64,000 nt of DNA. It comes from RGIG3701 sp030530205 (lineage in GTDB: Bacteria; Planctomycetota; Planctomycetia; Pirellulales; Thermoguttaceae). This document shows, in pieces, positions 54,251-61,935 of this stretch. The stretch is taken from assembly GCA_030530205.1 (NCBI GenBank), contig JAUMVK010000002.1:124001-188000 (forward strand). Reading direction: 5' to 3'. Both the position numbers and the translations under genes were made by a program. Within the stretch, counting starts at the first letter, position 1. Each line of letters opens with the position of its first letter. The notes below the pieces were generated by a model. That model saw only the letters and a list, made by a program, of their open reading frames with translations, did not search any database and had not been told where the DNA came from.

Positions 54251-54490
54251 TTCTAAACCTCCTTAAAAGTAAAAATCCGGGGAAACCTCTCCCCCACTTG
54301 CAAATATTTTACCAGAAATGAAATAAATGAATATTGGGACCCCCTAGATTTTTCTAAATTTTTTGGAAATTTTTTAGAAAATTTTTGGGGGTCTGGAATT
54401 GCAATTAAACGCAAGGCGGAATTTTAAGGATTTAATCTAAATTAATAAATAAAGATTAAGGGAAACCCCGTCCACCCCGTCCACGCCGTC

Positions 54491-56158
54491 TTAAATTGAC
54501 TCCCCATCATTCAGCAGATTCAGGCGGATATAATAGGAGGTCTTGCCTGTTCCAGTCTGGACGCGCCGTTTTTCGACCGGAACCGCCCTTTTCCTGTAGT
54601 AGTCAAGCACCAATTCAACAAACTGATTTTCGGCTTTCGGGCTATACCCACGGGCCAAAGAATCCACACGGTATTTTTCGTAAACCTTACGAGCCTCCAC
54701 CCTTCCCACTTCGACCACTTCCAAATTTTCCTCAATCCAGAGTTCCCACGGACGGGCCGCCTGGATCGCCTTGAGTTTTTCCGCCGTGCCTGATTCACTT
54801 TCGGGAAACGTTTTCTTTCCCGGGGCCGGATCATCGAGCAGACCCAAAAAGCGGGTCAAGTGTTCCAAAAACAGATTCAGCACGCCGGGTAATTCGTCCC
54901 TAATAATTTCGTCTGCAATCGAGCAATTCTGTTTCTCTGTTCCTCTAAACTTATTCGGAAACAGGAAAAGCCTCATTCGGTCCGAAATCGCCTCCGATGT
55001 ATCGGCAAACCGCGGGATCCTGTTCGCGCCAAAGAAGCAGATCGCAAGGGCCGGGCGTTCCGTTGCTTTCTGGTATTTCTCCCCGTCCTTGATGATTTCG
55101 CCGCAAGCAATCTTTTTCAGGTCCGCTTCACGTTTGGAAACTTTTCCGCCTTCATAAATGTTTTCCATATCCTCCACAATATTGACACGGTGGGTCGTCA
55201 CGTCCACCATTCCAAACCGTTCGCCGAAATCGGAGAGCGAGACACTGCAAACCGTCCCCTCATTGATTTTCGAGAGGATTTTAAGGAACGTGCTTTTTCC
55301 TGTACCTGAATCACCGTAAAGGACGAAAAAGACGTTCGATTTCTGCCTTTCATAAATCAGGGATATTCCGCAAGCCATCAAAAAATTATCAATGTCATCG
55401 GGTTTAAGAACGGATTCAAGGAATCGCTTAAACTTGATACAATCCGCCGCCGGGTCATAATCGCAAGGAATCCGCCCCACGGTCAACAGGCGGGGGGTAA
55501 ATGGTTTGGTTTCGCGGGTCTTGACGTTCAGCAAGCAGTTCCGGCAAGCGAGCCAAAAGGGAGCCTCCACCGCCTTCAAAAGACCGGTTTCCGGGGCCGT
55601 CTGGATCCACCAAGACTTATAATTAAATTCCTGACAAATCGACCATTTCGCCCGCACATACGCGAAAACATCGCGGGAAAGTTTTTCAGTGAAATCGTCT
55701 TTGTACCGATCCGCAAGGAATCTTTCAACCGATCGCCGGGCCGGGCCGTCATCGACACAAAGCCGCCAGCCGTCCGCGTCATCGTATCGGAGCCACTGCG
55801 AACCAAAAAGAAGAAAAGCCGGGGTTTCGTGTTGAATTAAAAAAGCGTCACCACAAACCGCCGCCGAGACTTTGGCCGGAATCAGTTCACCGTTCCGCCG
55901 TCCACGTCCGCGGGGCCGGGTGGATTTCAGACCATCGCCGGGGGCCGGAGCAGCCGGAGCTGCGGGAGCAGCGGAGACCGAGACGGAGGCCGGAGCGGGT
56001 GGAATCCGCGAACCGTCCGCAAGGCCGTTTTCCGCCTGTTTGCGGGGCCGTCCGGGTTTCCTGACCGTTTGCCCCTGCGAGCCGTCCGCGGGCCGCCCTG
56101 CGCCGATTTTCGCCACGTCATCGGGGGTATTGATTGAAACAATAGGTTTATTCTCCAT
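54491..56158 (-). CDS. Phage/plasmid primase-type SF3 helicase (P4 family)
   Basis: 555 residues. The first ~85 are a low-complexity basic and Ala/Pro linker (AAPAAPAAPAP, RPRGRGRR). An upstream D5-N-like helical part comes before the SF3 AAA+ domain: Walker A GDSGTGKST (about 285-293), Walker B-like VNIVEDM, and sensor FFGANRIPRF. A C-terminal winged-helix part closes the protein (VEARKVYEKYRVDSLARGYSPK). It should unwind DNA at the element origin. The start overlaps the TOPRIM gene end by 11 bases, so the two form a coupled primase-helicase unit. Confidence 0.88.
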   Translation of the reverse strand: MENKPIVSINTPDDVAKIGAGRPADGSQGQTVRKPGRPRKQAENGLADGSRIPPAPASVSVSAAPAAPAAPAPGDGLKSTRPRGRGRRNGELIPAKVSAAVCGDAFLIQHETPAFLLFGSQWLRYDDADGWRLCVDDGPARRSVERFLADRYKDDFTEKLSRDVFAYVRAKWSICQEFNYKSWWIQTAPETGLLKAVEAPFWLACRNCLLNVKTRETKPFTPRLLTVGRIPCDYDPAADCIKFKRFLESVLKPDDIDNFLMACGISLIYERQKSNVFFVLYGDSGTGKSTFLKILSKINEGTVCSVSLSDFGERFGMVDVTTHRVNIVEDMENIYEGGKVSKREADLKKIACGEIIKDGEKYQKATERPALAICFFGANRIPRFADTSEAISDRMRLFLFPNKFRGTEKQNCSIADEIIRDELPGVLNLFLEHLTRFLGLLDDPAPGKKTFPESESGTAEKLKAIQAARPWELWIEENLEVVEVGRVEARKVYEKYRVDSLARGYSPKAENQFVELVLDYYRKRAVPVEKRRVQTGTGKTSYYIRLNLLNDGESI

Positions 56159-57290
56159 ATCTTATTCCCTCCCAATCATTAACCGGAGTTAAATTTCTAA
56201 AGTCAAAAAACATTTCCCGAACCAGGGCCGCAAGTGTTCGCGCCGTTACTTCACCGCGCCCGCCGGTATAGCCATCAAAATAATCGATCACTTCCACCGC
56301 GTCCGATTTTTCGGAAAAGTGGTTTGGGTAGTATGCAAGGGCGTCCACATTACGAGCCACACCGAGCAACGAGCGAGCCGCCCGCCGCGCATACTCAAAC
56401 CCTGCGGAATCGTTATCAGGCCAAATAAAAACATCTTTTCCGCGGAAATATTCAGAGTATTCAGGTTTCCAAGCCCCCGCGCCGTTTGGGAAACAGACGG
56501 CCAAAACCCCCTGTTTCCAATACCAGCGAGCCAAAAAAGCATTAAGCCGAAACGCTGCTTTTTCCCCTTCCACGATGAAAACGCCTTGCGCCGATTTCAA
56601 GCCGGGGAGCCTCCACGGAATCGGGGGCAAACCTCCACCGCCGCGGATATAGCCGCCCGCCGCCGTTTCGTAATGATAGGCCCGAAAACTCTTTTTAGGT
56701 TTGCCGTTCGCCGCCTGCTCTTTCCATTCGATCCGCTTCCAAAGCTGGTACAGATTCCCGGAGCCGTCCCGGTACTCAAACAGAAAAGCCCTCAAATATT
56801 TGGACGTTTGCGGATTTAATGGAACGTTAATGAAAACATCAGGGACTTGCGTCACGCTATACCAGAAACGCTTTTTTCCGTTTTGTTCCTCAATCCCGTT
56901 CTTTTTATGAATCAGGATTTCGGAACCCTGCGAGCCGGAACCAGTACCGGAGCCGGAGCGAGTGCCAGGGCGAACCAGAGGAAAAGCCGGGGCCTTGACC
57001 GCCTGCGAGAGTTCACCGGGTTTAAGAAGCCTCCCACGTTCCGCCGGGGCTTTCTTCCAAGCCGCTTCACATTGGTGAATAAAATCAGCCGTGTTTCCAT
57101 CGTTCCACGGGGGCACACATCGGGGATTATAATAATCCCATAAAAAACCGGTCACTTGTTCCGCCGTCAAATCAAATCCCTCTACCAATTTTGAGGCCGC
57201 GCTAAAAAGAACCGTTTGCCCGCCCTCTCCCTGCACCGCCGGGGGGAGTTTCTGAACGTATTGTATAATTCGATTTTCCAAATTACTCAT
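56148..57290 (-). CDS. TOPRIM-domain DNA primase-like protein
   Basis: 380 residues. The N-terminal helical domain (LPPAVQGEGGQTVLFSAASK, then NPRCVPPWN) is like domains found beside phage and plasmid primases. A Ser/Gly-rich linker (PGTRSGSGTGSGSQG, about 115-130) leads to a TOPRIM domain with the glutamate in FIVEGEKAA (about 240) and the DxD in IWPDNDSAG (about 290). It likely makes primers or processes DNA for replication of the element, together with the overlapping helicase. AGGAGG lies 8 bases before the ATG. The leader is crossed by a candidate antisense RNA at 57356-57424. Confidence 0.8.
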   Translation of the reverse strand: MSNLENRIIQYVQKLPPAVQGEGGQTVLFSAASKLVEGFDLTAEQVTGFLWDYYNPRCVPPWNDGNTADFIHQCEAAWKKAPAERGRLLKPGELSQAVKAPAFPLVRPGTRSGSGTGSGSQGSEILIHKKNGIEEQNGKKRFWYSVTQVPDVFINVPLNPQTSKYLRAFLFEYRDGSGNLYQLWKRIEWKEQAANGKPKKSFRAYHYETAAGGYIRGGGGLPPIPWRLPGLKSAQGVFIVEGEKAAFRLNAFLARWYWKQGVLAVCFPNGAGAWKPEYSEYFRGKDVFIWPDNDSAGFEYARRAARSLLGVARNVDALAYYPNHFSEKSDAVEVIDYFDGYTGGRGEVTARTLAALVREMFFDFRNLTPVNDWEGIRYGE

Positions 57291-57321
57291 AGATTAACCT
57301 CCTACAGTTCAAGCAGACCCC

Positions 57322-57349
57322 TTGACACTTCCAGAATTTGAATTATAAT
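57322..57349 (+). promoter_or_regulatory. Strong plus-strand promoter inside element 1
   Basis: TTGACA (57322-57327), spacer 16, TATAAT (57344-57349): both boxes are full consensus. It points against all genes of the element. Confidence 0.75.
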
Positions 57350-57355
57350 AGGAGG

Positions 57356-57424
57356 TATCATTTAGGGGCTTTCTGCCTGAATCACGCCGCGCCGGTTACG
57401 GGAATAATCGACGCGGCTTTTTTA
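57356..57424 (+). ncRNA. Candidate short counter-transcribed RNA opposite the primase leader
   Basis: A strong promoter (57322-57349) and a terminator hairpin define a transcript of about 69 bases: GCCGCG (57386-57391) pairs with CGCGGC (57412-57417), followed by six T, with an inner CCG-GTTA-CGG hairpin. It contains no ATG and no ribosome site. It is complementary to the mRNA stretch between the 57432 gene and the primase start. Plasmids use such RNAs to limit rep expression and copy number. The function is inferred from layout only. Confidence 0.55.
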
Positions 57425-57431
57425 TTGGAAA

Positions 57432-58031
57432 TCAGGAATTGGACCAAGAAACTGAAAAAGTCAATCTTTTGCCAAACACCGAATCAGTCCAGAACGGGAT
57501 CACACTGTCGCACCACGAACTAAAAAGGCGAACTCTCCAACCGTCCACCTTCGTCCCGGTCGCCTTTGCCAACTCTTGCAAGCCGTCAAGACTAATCAGG
57601 GTTTTCCCATCGCCGAAAGTCTGGACGTAATCGGCGGCCCCCTTCATTTCTTCCAGTTTGCGCCGCGCCCCTTCCACATCTTTCAAAATGCGGGTCAATG
57701 GGTCACGCCGATATTGGAGATCGTCAGGGTCGAACCAGACCGTTCCATCGTCCAAGACTATCCCTTCAATGGGGTCCCCAAAGAAATTCAAGTGAAGGGG
57801 CGAACCTACGTCACGCACCGCGTCAATCGAATCTTCAGGACCATTAAACCCAATAATAGGCACGTCATCGTCATCGAGGACGGCTTCAAATTGTTCGTCT
57901 GTCAGGTCATCGCTAAAGAGGAATTTCACCTTTTGCGAGCAGTGTTTTTCAATGAAGTCCGAAAGCGTCCGCGTTTTCTCAAACATCGCGTCCAGATCAT
58001 TCAGGGTATTCTTTCGGGTTTCTGCCATCAT
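57432..58031 (-). CDS. Element 1 protein of unknown function
   Basis: Not recognised. 199 residues, acidic in the first two thirds (DDLTDEQFEAVLDDDDVPIIG, cut here to parts: DDLTDEQFEAVL and DDDDVP), with a middle IVLDDGTVWFDPDDL. A possible short coiled coil lies around ILKDVEGARRKLEEMKGA (about 120-137). The C-terminus is basic and Trp/Phe-rich. GGAGG lies 10 bases before the ATG pair, and the gene follows the AlpA/Xis-like gene by 3 bases, so they are one transcript. A replication or regulation accessory is the likeliest role. Confidence 0.6.
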   Translation of the reverse strand: MMAETRKNTLNDLDAMFEKTRTLSDFIEKHCSQKVKFLFSDDLTDEQFEAVLDDDDVPIIGFNGPEDSIDAVRDVGSPLHLNFFGDPIEGIVLDDGTVWFDPDDLQYRRDPLTRILKDVEGARRKLEEMKGAADYVQTFGDGKTLISLDGLQELAKATGTKVDGWRVRLFSSWCDSVIPFWTDSVFGKRLTFSVSWSNS

Positions 58032-58034
58032 CGT

Positions 58035-58250
58035 TCAAGCCTCCTTTTCGTTATGGTTTTCCAGACACTTCACGCCGGAGGCCGCTTTCTGTTTTTCCGC
58101 GAGCCACGCCTCCACCGCTTCACGTGAAAAGCGGACCAGGCGACCGAGTTTCACACACGGCAAACCGCTATTCGTCCGCAAGTAATTGACCGTCCGCACC
58201 GAGCATTTCAGCAGGTCCGCAACATCGTCAATAGTCAAAAATTCACTCAT
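58035..58250 (-). CDS. AlpA/excisionase-type helix-turn-helix protein of element 1
   Basis: 71 residues, almost entirely an MerR-like winged HTH of the excisionase family: FLTIDDVADLLKCSVRTVNY, LPCVKLGRLVRFSREAVEAWL. Such proteins bind att or promoter DNA and switch excision or element transcription. AAGGAG lies 9 bases before the ATG. First gene of the likely operon xis - 57432 gene - primase - helicase - integrase. Confidence 0.85.
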   Translation of the reverse strand: MSEFLTIDDVADLLKCSVRTVNYLRTNSGLPCVKLGRLVRFSREAVEAWLAEKQKAASGVKCLENHNEKEA

Positions 58251-58365
58251 TGTAAACTCCTTACAGGAAAGAATCTTTCAGAGGGGTTTCAAAACGCTTG
58301 AATCACTTGCCCTCTACTAAACACAGAAAAACCGTTAAAAAAGCGGTATTAAGAATTGGATTTTT

Positions 58366-58403
58366 AAAAAAGAAAACGCCGGAAACATCGTATTTCCCAG
58401 CGT
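58366..58403 (-). terminator. Terminator of the AT-rich cargo gene
   Basis: On the minus strand ACGC-TG-GGAAA pairs with TTTCC-GGCGT with a small internal bulge and a 7-base loop, followed by TTTCTTTTTT. It lies about 57 bases behind the stop at 58461. Confidence 0.65.
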
Positions 58404-58460
58404 CAAAAAATTTTCAAGAAATTTTACAGGGCGGTACTAAATCCGGTGTAAGCAATGGTA

Positions 58461-59279
58461 TTAATCTTCATCATTACAGGCGCATTTACTCAAATCCCCG
58501 AGAAGGGATTTACGGACCGAATCTACAGCGTCTTTCAATTTTGGGTTTTTTCTAAACAGTTGCTCATCAAATCCAAAGATTTCGGCTAATCGAGCATTTG
58601 ACAAATATTTTCTATTGGATTTTTGCTTTGGTTCTTGTAGTAGAATATCCATTTCTACAACTTTTGCAATCCACATTATTCTTTCCAAATCCATTTTTCG
58701 ACGCTTCTGTTTAGGTTTAATAACCATTGGGGTTTCCGTAACCATACTTTCTAATCGTTCTTCTATTTGGGCTATTCCTTTTTCAGTTACTACCCATTCA
58801 CTACATACAATAACCGCTTTTTCACAGGTATATATTTCCTCAAAATCTTTTTTTTCCTCTGCACGATCTGCCATAATTTTACTCTTTACATCTTCACCAT
58901 TCTTTCTCCACCAATCAGATATTGAATCATCAAATGATAAATCCTGAATCCAATCCGTTTTCCAATCCCATTCACCAAACATATCCCAATCGGTTTCAAA
59001 CACTCCATCTTCATCTTTTTCCGGGGAAATCTTTTCAATACTTTCTCCCAGAGTTCCATAACACTTTTGAATTTTTAATTTGTGTTTTACTAAACCAGAA
59101 TCTTCAAGTTCCATAAATTCTTTCTGCGGGACACAAACCAAGAGTAGGAAATTATCAATCGAACGAATATCAACACTCGTATGAAAAGAAAAGTCCTCTC
59201 CATAATTAGGACGCTCATCAATCTTATTCAGATAAAAGGCATACAAAACACGATTCAAATTTTCCTGATTGCTAATCAT
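58461..59279 (-). CDS. AT-rich cargo gene of unknown function (moron-like)
   Basis: Not recognised. 272 residues from the ATG at 59279, chosen because AAGGGG lies 7 bases upstream; a GTG 24 bases earlier is possible. The protein is acidic and Trp-rich in the middle (DWDMFGEWDWKTDW), with a basic patch IKPKQKRRKMDLERIMW and a helical C-terminus (LSNARLAEIFGFDEQLFRKN) that could bind DNA. No signal peptide or membrane segment. Its base composition and AT-rich codon use differ clearly from the GC-rich genes on both sides. It has its own promoter and terminator, which is how phage morons are built. A defence or host-modifying role is possible but not shown. Confidence 0.65.
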   Translation of the reverse strand: MISNQENLNRVLYAFYLNKIDERPNYGEDFSFHTSVDIRSIDNFLLLVCVPQKEFMELEDSGLVKHKLKIQKCYGTLGESIEKISPEKDEDGVFETDWDMFGEWDWKTDWIQDLSFDDSISDWWRKNGEDVKSKIMADRAEEKKDFEEIYTCEKAVIVCSEWVVTEKGIAQIEERLESMVTETPMVIKPKQKRRKMDLERIMWIAKVVEMDILLQEPKQKSNRKYLSNARLAEIFGFDEQLFRKNPKLKDAVDSVRKSLLGDLSKCACNDED

Positions 59280-59329
59280 TTCTTTCCCCTTGCGAAATGT
59301 CACGGAATATTAAATCACCTTATGGGTTT

Positions 59330-59357
59330 ATTTTACCTCTTATTGCTATTGTTTCAA
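59330..59357 (-). promoter_or_regulatory. Promoter of the AT-rich cargo gene
   Basis: On the minus strand: TTGAAA (59352-59357), spacer 16, TAAAAT (59330-59335), with a leader of about 45 bases. Confidence 0.6.
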
Positions 59358-59700
59358 GCCCTAAATTCCAAAAAAAAGAAAATTTTATAATTTCGATTTT
59401 AGGATAGTTGCAAAATAGAAAATATTCTAAACCGGAAACCAATTTTTCCCCAATAAGAAGGGCCTTCGCCGGCAGTAGGGGGAGAGAGTAAGGGGAAAGA
59501 ACCTAGAGCGCAAATCAAAGAGCGAAACGGACCGGGGCCAGGGGCCTTTTGCCACTCATTGATTATTGTACTTTTCATAGGAGAGACGAAAAGCACCGTC
59601 CTTGACTCTTGACCCGTCCGAAATAAAAGGCCCTCAAATTTGACGTTCTTTTTTTAGATTATCGGAGCGAGCGGAAAAGCGTTTTCCCTCCATAATCGGA

Positions 59701-60097
59701 GCGGATCAAAGAGAGGGAATCAGGCCCTCTCAAAAGTCCGAGCGGATCCGCAAGGTATGAGAGCAGGGCAAGTGCCTCTCACCTTTTCAGTTCGCGAACC
59801 AGAGAGAGGGCAGGGAGCAGCGCGAAACAAAACGCCGGAGGCCGGAGCGGATTTCGGGAAGTACTCCAAGCGACCGAGACCGGAGGCCGGAGAGCAGAGA
59901 GCAAGGAGCAGAGAATCGGAACGGAGGCCGGAGCCGTCATCGGACCGGAGCAGGGATCAGCAGAGCGAGCGGACCAAGAGAGAGGTTAAACAGAATCGAC
60001 CGGGATCCACCGCCGGAGAAATCGCCGAAAAGTTTTCTTTCTGGTTTGCTTTCCCTCTCTCCGTCCGTCCACCTGTTAGAGCGAACCAGAGAGAGGG
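59701..60097. repeat. Iteron-like direct repeats in a purine-rich non-coding field
   Basis: Four direct copies of GCGRAYCARAGAGAGGG: 59701-59717, 59794-59810, 59969-59985 (one base shorter inside, so slightly shifted) and 60081-60097. Spacings are about 93, 175 and 112 bases. Between them lie three copies of GGAGGCCGGAG (59837, 59882, 59923). The gap from 59358 to 60348 has no convincing gene. Direct repeats in an element with its own primase and helicase suggest a replication origin or a binding field for an element protein. Confidence 0.5.
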
Positions 60098-60222
60098 GTT
60101 TAAGGGGGGAGAGGAATTGAAAAACGGACGGAATTAAATCAGGCGAGTAGCCCCCGTTTAAGCCCCCGCCCTCTGCCAAACATCGTAATTAACGGACTCT
60201 AACCAACCCCCTAGAGTATCGG

Positions 60223-60255
60223 GACAGGTGAATTTTGGTTCACCTGTCTTTTTTT
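60223..60255 (+). terminator. Plus-strand rho-independent terminator at the element junction
   Basis: Perfect 10-bp stem GACAGGTGAA / TTCACCTGTC, loop TTTTGG, then seven T and ATTTT. No plus-strand gene is upstream, so either a non-coding transcript crosses the repeat field or this is a boundary insulator. The hairpin ACTCTA / TAGAGT lies just before it (60195-60218). Confidence 0.75.
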
Positions 60256-60348
60256 ATTTTCTTGTTCGTGCGTCTCAAGTGCCCTTTTTTACGACACTTG
60301 AGACACACCTAAAAATTTTCCTTGCGTTTCCTTTCTATTGATTGATTC

Positions 60349-61632
60349 TCATTTCTTCCCGGTTTTCACCCCGGTGTTCTCCCCGGTGTGGTCCCCGGTG
60401 CCCTCGTCTGAATCCCGCGGAGACTCTCGACGAGAGGCCGCAGGGTAATCAAATTCGGGAACCTGAAAATAATTTTTTTCGCTGATTTGCTGAGTATGCC
60501 CGAGCCACTTGCAAACCGTCGCGATGGGGTAACCCATCCGCTGGAGTTCTGAATCCCGGGTTGACCGCAAATTCTGGAAAATCTTCGGCCAGACCGGAAG
60601 GCCCGACCGTTTCAGAATCCCCGTCAACTCTTTCCGCAGGAGCGCTGCAGAACTTTCCGACTGTTTCAAGTCCGGGAAAACCTTTTCAGTTTTTGCCGGT
60701 TCCCGTTCCAGGACTTGCACGAGTTCCCGCCGGTATTCCTCAACGGCTCGCCGGATTTCGGGGAAACACGGAATCAGACGCGTCGTAAACTCGCCCCGTT
60801 CCTGTTGGGAGAGGCTCGTTTTTTTGGGAATCTTAATCGTGATTCGATCGGGCTGAATATCGGCCCAGGTCATAAAAGCGATTTCTGACGGAAGCCGCAG
60901 ACCGCCCCAGCGGCCGAAACTGAAAATCAGTTTCATTCGGGCATCCGGGCACGCTTCCAGGACCTGACACGCGAGTTCTGGCCCGATGTAAAAATCCCGG
61001 GAGCGGCTCGTTTCCGAGCTTCCCTTGAAATCCTGAAACGGATTTTTTTCAAACCAGCCGAGCCGGATTCCATCATTGAAAAGGCCCTTCAAATGCTTTA
61101 TTCGGCGTCCCCAAGTGCCTACTGCATAAGTGGACTGCATACAGGTATAAACCTGATTTGCAAGTAAAGGAGTGACAAAATCGGCCCGTTTCGCAAGGAC
61201 TTTTTGGATTTCTTTTTCGTCGGCCTTGTAATTCCCCGGGCGTTGATTGGCAAGGCATCGGACCATCATATTCACCGCGACGCGGCGATTCCGGGAGGTT
61301 CGAGCCTTTGGAATCCGCCCATTTATTGGAAAGGTGACGAAATGTTCAATCAGTTCCCCGAGGGTCCCACACTCAACGCGAGGTTCAGCGAGGCCAGCTT
61401 CGACGAGTTTTTCATAGAAACTGCGTTTGCTCTGCCATATCTTTTTTAACCACAGCTGCGTTTGAACCGAAACCCCGCCAAGCTGGGGAGCCGCGAGCAG
61501 TTCTTCGAGTTTCTGTTTAGTAAATTCAGCCTCTTTTCGGGTCGGGAAATCATAAAAGCGCTTGCGTTTATGATTGACTACGATTTCAATTCCAAAGGAA
61601 TTCCAATTTTTATTTTTGAATATGGAAGCCAT
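60349..61632 (-). CDS. Tyrosine recombinase (integrase) of element 2
   Basis: 427 residues. The N-terminal arm (IEIVVNHKRKRFYDFPTRKE) is followed by a core-binding domain and a catalytic domain: Arg in WGGLRLPSEIAFMTW (about 245), the HxxR box as QNLRSTRDSE (about 354; Gln in place of His), WLGHTQQISEKNYF with the His and the nucleophile Tyr (about 387). The C-terminal tail is polar and repetitive (GTGDHTGENTGVKTGKK). Only moderately similar to the integrase of element 1 by eye. The promoter at 61647-61675 lies within the end of the Xis gene. Confidence 0.88.
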   Translation of the reverse strand: MASIFKNKNWNSFGIEIVVNHKRKRFYDFPTRKEAEFTKQKLEELLAAPQLGGVSVQTQLWLKKIWQSKRSFYEKLVEAGLAEPRVECGTLGELIEHFVTFPINGRIPKARTSRNRRVAVNMMVRCLANQRPGNYKADEKEIQKVLAKRADFVTPLLANQVYTCMQSTYAVGTWGRRIKHLKGLFNDGIRLGWFEKNPFQDFKGSSETSRSRDFYIGPELACQVLEACPDARMKLIFSFGRWGGLRLPSEIAFMTWADIQPDRITIKIPKKTSLSQQERGEFTTRLIPCFPEIRRAVEEYRRELVQVLEREPAKTEKVFPDLKQSESSAALLRKELTGILKRSGLPVWPKIFQNLRSTRDSELQRMGYPIATVCKWLGHTQQISEKNYFQVPEFDYPAASRRESPRDSDEGTGDHTGENTGVKTGKK

Positions 61633-61646
61633 TCCAATCTCTTTCT

Positions 61647-61675
61647 AGTATAGCAAAATTTATTCTTGAGGGCAA
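61647..61675 (-). promoter_or_regulatory. Promoter of the element 2 integrase
   Basis: On the minus strand: TTGCCC (61670-61675), spacer 17, TATACT (61647-61652). The boxes overlap the last codons of the Xis-like gene. The -10 region AAATTTTGCTATACTA is nearly the same as that of the tRNA-Glu promoter. Confidence 0.6.
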
Positions 61676-61935
61676 TCCCCCCTGACTGAAATTTCAACAA
61701 AATTCGGAACTTTTTCCGCTTTCCGATTTCGGGAGATCCATTCCTGAACATCTTCCAACAGAAAGAAAACTTTCCGACCGACCTGCACCCAGGGAAGGCC
61801 CTGATGGGTGCGCAAATTGTCAACGTGCCGAAGTGAGCAGTGGAACAGTTTCTTTAAGTCCTCACGCGTCAACAGCTGCGGCGTTTTTTGTTCCGGGTAA
61901 TTTTGCCCTAAATCCTGAGAGTTTTCCTGATTCAT
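61660..61935 (-). CDS. Excisionase-type helix-turn-helix protein of element 2
   Basis: 91 residues. An N-terminal polar stretch precedes the winged HTH: LLTREDLKKLFHCSLRHVDN, then LPWVQVGRKVFFLLEDVQEWI. Same family as the 58035 protein, with different loops. AAAGGA lies 10 bases before the ATG. It probably controls excision or integrase transcription; its 3' end carries the integrase promoter. Confidence 0.8.
   Translation of the reverse strand: MNQENSQDLGQNYPEQKTPQLLTREDLKKLFHCSLRHVDNLRTHQGLPWVQVGRKVFFLLEDVQEWISRNRKAEKVPNFVEISVRGDCPQE

Larger units (their letters stand above)
52810..60222. mobile_element. Integrative element 1 (P4/PICI-like satellite or integrative plasmid)
   Basis: The borders are inferred: left at the tRNA-Glu 3' end, right near the terminator at 60223 before the second integrase. 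All six genes run on the minus strand: integrase, SF3 helicase, TOPRIM primase, an unknown, an AlpA/Xis-like protein and an AT-rich cargo gene. Integrase plus AlpA plus primase-helicase without structural phage genes is the layout of P4-like satellites and phage-inducible islands. No second perfect copy of the tRNA 3' end is seen in the window; CCCCTAGAG at 60208-60216 is the only short match. Confidence 0.6.

Noticed and set aside
59399..59596. Minus-strand open frame of 65 codons
   Set aside because: No ribosome site and low-complexity Pro/Gly content; probably chance.
59757..60137. Plus-strand open frame of 126 codons
   Set aside because: Arg/Glu-rich low complexity caused by the purine-rich repeats, without a ribosome site or recognisable domain. 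It coincides with the iteron-like field.
60208..60216. CCCCTAGAG as a second attachment site matching the tRNA-Glu 3' end
   Set aside because: Only 9 bases match, and the surrounding bases form their own hairpin (ACTCTA/TAGAGT). Integrase core sites are usually longer, so this is kept only as a weak hint.
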